This document shows positions 6,232 to 7,871 of a stretch of 7,871 bases of DNA, one piece after another. Source of the stretch: an uncultured Lachnospiraceae bacterium (GTDB lineage Bacteria; Bacillota; Clostridia; Lachnospirales; Lachnospiraceae); the NCBI GenBank assembly GCA_902767065.1, contig CACXFW010000100.1:1-7871 (forward strand), written 5' to 3'. Both the position numbers and the translations under genes were made by a program. The notes beneath the pieces were generated by a model. That model worked only from the letters and a program-made list of their open reading frames with translations. It did not search any database and was not told the origin of the DNA. Position 1 is the first letter of the stretch, and every line of letters starts with the position of its first letter.

Positions 6232-6873
6232 ATGGGACAGCTGAAACTGGAGGAGAGGAACGGAGAACTGACGACCGTTGAGGAAAAGCCGCATCAGATC
6301 AGCGGTGACAAGAATGCCCTGAAGGCGGCGCTGGAGGCGATTCTGTTTTCCATGGGCGATTCCGTGGATCCGGAAACCCTTGCGCTTGCCCTGGACGTGA
6401 ATGAGGAGACGGTCCGGTCAGTTCTGGAAGAAATGGTACAGGACTATGAGGCTGACGAGAGGGGGATCCGGGTCATCCGTCTGGAGGAGCGCTACCAGCT
6501 TGCGACCAAGAAGGAATACTATCCTGCCCTGATCCGCCTGGTGCGGCAGCCCAGGAAGATCAGCCTGTCGGATGTGGTCCTGGAGACGCTGTCCATCGTT
6601 GCCTATAAACAGCCGGTGACCAGGGCTCAGATCGAAAAGATCCGCGGCGTGAGCTGTGACCATGCTATCAACCGTCTGCTGGAATACGGACTGATCTGTG
6701 AGGCAGGCCGCCTTGACGCGCCGGGAAGACCGATCCTGTTCGGTACGACAGAAGAGTTTCTGAGGCATTTCGGAACTGACTCTCTGGAGGATCTTCCGAT
6801 GATCAGTCCGGTTAAGGTCGAGGACTTCAAAGCGGAAGCCGAGGAGGAGGCCAGGATGAAACTGGAGGTATGA
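6232..6873 (+). CDS. scpB: Segregation and condensation protein B
   Basis: ScpB forms a dimer of tandem winged-helix proteins that binds the middle of ScpA in SMC-ScpAB. The 213 residues show the family's core: KAALEAILFSMGDSVDPETL (31-50) opening the first winged helix, LETLSIVAYKQPVTRAQIEK (118-137) and the following IRGV opening the second, then EAGRLDAPGRPILFGTTEEF (157-176) and SLEDLP (184-189). An acidic C-terminal tail follows (about 197-213). I prefer ATG 6232, 4 bases after the scpA stop, because GGAAGGGG (6212-6219) is 12 bases upstream. ATG 6220 would add 4 residues and overlap scpA by 8 bases, but its purine tract abuts the codon with no spacing. Function and pairing with scpA are secure. 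Confidence 0.97.
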   Translation: MGQLKLEERNGELTTVEEKPHQISGDKNALKAALEAILFSMGDSVDPETLALALDVNEETVRSVLEEMVQDYEADERGIRVIRLEERYQLATKKEYYPALIRLVRQPRKISLSDVVLETLSIVAYKQPVTRAQIEKIRGVSCDHAINRLLEYGLICEAGRLDAPGRPILFGTTEEFLRHFGTDSLEDLPMISPVKVEDFKAEAEEEARMKLEV

Positions 6874-6900
6874 TGCCGGAATCAATCAGGAGGAAATGTC

Positions 6901-7871
6901 ATGAAAGAGCTGTATCGGAAGATCGACCGTCTCGATCCGAAGAAAGAACACGAGCTGATCACGGTTACCGGTGGAAAATACTGCGGACTGCATCTTCTGA
7001 TGACGCAGGGGGAAGTGGTCTGGAGCAGCGATGACAGGATCCGGGCGCTGCCTGAAGGAATCAGCAAGGATCAGGTGTTTTGGGAAAAACTGTCTCACTC
7101 CCTTCAGCTTATTGTCTGCGGCTGCGGCTTTGTGGGACAGGCTGTGATCTCGCTGGCGCATTTTCTCGGCTGGAAGGTAAGCGCGGTGGATGACCGGGAA
7201 GAGTATACCCGGATGGCGCTTCATGCGGGCGCGGGCCGGGTCTTTCCGGGAGAGTTTCGCGAGGTGCTGAAGCAGATTGCCTCAGACAGGACTACCTGCT
7301 ATGTCATTGTGACCAGAGATCACCAGCATGACAGGGAATGCCTGCATGTGATTCTCGGGCGCGAATACGGATACATCGGGATGATGGGCAGCCACCACCG
7401 TGCCCGCATGCTTCGGGAAAGCCTCCGGGAAGAGGGGGTGGACGAGGAAAAGATTGCTTCCATCCATGCCCCGATCGGCCTTCCCATCAGGGCGGACACC
7501 CCTGAGGAGATCGCCGTGTCGATCATTGCGCAGATCATTCAGGAGAAGGAGAAGCTTGAAAACGGCAGCGTCTTTCCGGAGGATCTGAAGGATGCCCTCC
7601 GGACACTGTGCGCAGGGCCGGAGCATGGCGTCCTTGCCGTGATCACGTCCCGGAAAGGATCAACCCCCAGAATGCCGGGCGCAAGGATGCTGGTCTTTGC
7701 GGATGGGAAAACGGTTGGAACCATCGGCGGGGGCCTGATGGAGGCGGAGGTGATCCGGAGCGCGGTCCGGATTCTGGAAGATCCGTCCACCTTCCGGCCC
7801 CATACGATGACCATCGATCTGACAGGACGGACGCAGTCCGAAGAGCGGATGGTATGCGGCGGCATGACCGA
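6901..7871 (+). CDS. XdhC/CoxI-family protein, Rossmann domain first (partial, 3' end outside window)
   Basis: XdhC proteins bind molybdenum cofactor and support its sulfuration and insertion into xanthine dehydrogenase-type enzymes. The 323 visible residues start at ATG 6901, 7 bases after AGGAGG (6888-6893). Residues 1-65 are not recognised. About 68-215 is the XdhC Rossmann domain: IVCGCGFVGQ (71-80, GxGxxG at G74, G76, G79), AVDDR (95-99), TRDHQHD (138-144), GYIGMMGS (157-164), APIGLPI (190-196) and TPEEIAVSI (200-208). After a linker comes the XdhC_CoxI domain: SRKGSTPRMPGARM (250-263), GTIGGGLMEAE (273-283) and MVCGG (317-321). In the usual family members these two domains are in the opposite order. 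F77 stands where many relatives have His (GAGH). The frame is open at the window end. It lies 27 bases after scpB, so is likely in its operon. Confidence 0.88.
   Translation, partial: MKELYRKIDRLDPKKEHELITVTGGKYCGLHLLMTQGEVVWSSDDRIRALPEGISKDQVFWEKLSHSLQLIVCGCGFVGQAVISLAHFLGWKVSAVDDREEYTRMALHAGAGRVFPGEFREVLKQIASDRTTCYVIVTRDHQHDRECLHVILGREYGYIGMMGSHHRARMLRESLREEGVDEEKIASIHAPIGLPIRADTPEEIAVSIIAQIIQEKEKLENGSVFPEDLKDALRTLCAGPEHGVLAVITSRKGSTPRMPGARMLVFADGKTVGTIGGGLMEAEVIRSAVRILEDPSTFRPHTMTIDLTGRTQSEERMVCGGMT

Noticed and set aside
6870..7034. 54-codon plus-strand frame starting in the scpB stop (ATGA) after GGAGG
   Set aside because: It overlaps the XdhC-like start in another frame, the purine tract is only one base from the ATG, and the translation is charged and unlike any family.

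Overview
The window is an ordinary-looking stretch of bacterial chromosome, dense and entirely plus-strand. It most resembles a GC-rich member of the Clostridia, probably Lachnospiraceae. That placement is an inference from the protein sequences, the strong Shine-Dalgarno sites, GC-rich third codon positions, and a combination of ScpA/ScpB with an XdhC-family protein. No mobile element, CRISPR array, tRNA or rRNA is visible.

Layout. Positions 92-1327 encode tyrosyl-tRNA synthetase (tyrS). A 183-base untranslated spacer with notable base-pairing potential leads into alanyl-tRNA synthetase (alaS, 1511-4156). One base after the alaS stop lies a good sigma-70-type promoter (4158-4187). It drives rpsU (ribosomal protein S21, 4256-4432), whose short leader carries a hairpin that touches a very strong Shine-Dalgarno tract. 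A GC-rich terminator hairpin (4448-4476) closes this translation-related block. After about 100 bases with two sets of short direct repeats, a second gene run begins: a YkuE-like metallophosphoesterase (4579-5391), scpA (5388-6227), scpB (6232-6873) and an XdhC/CoxI-family protein (from 6901, cut by the window end). Spacing is from a 4-base overlap to 27 bases, so these four are probably co-transcribed.

How the genes work together. TyrRS, AlaRS and S21 all serve translation. ScpA (kleisin) and ScpB are the non-SMC subunits of the SMC-ScpAB condensin that organises and segregates the chromosome. The phosphoesterase and the XdhC-like protein have no obvious functional tie to condensin. XdhC proteins help mature molybdenum hydroxylases, so its place behind scpAB is a little unexpected.

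I see no convincing new defence or mobile system. The best leads are the apparently reversed domain order of the XdhC-family protein, mutually exclusive pairings in the alaS leader, the hairpin and AUG-UAG start-stop at the rpsU ribosome binding site, and a 14-base direct repeat on a 22-base pitch that covers the phosphoesterase start, which has no clear ribosome binding site.
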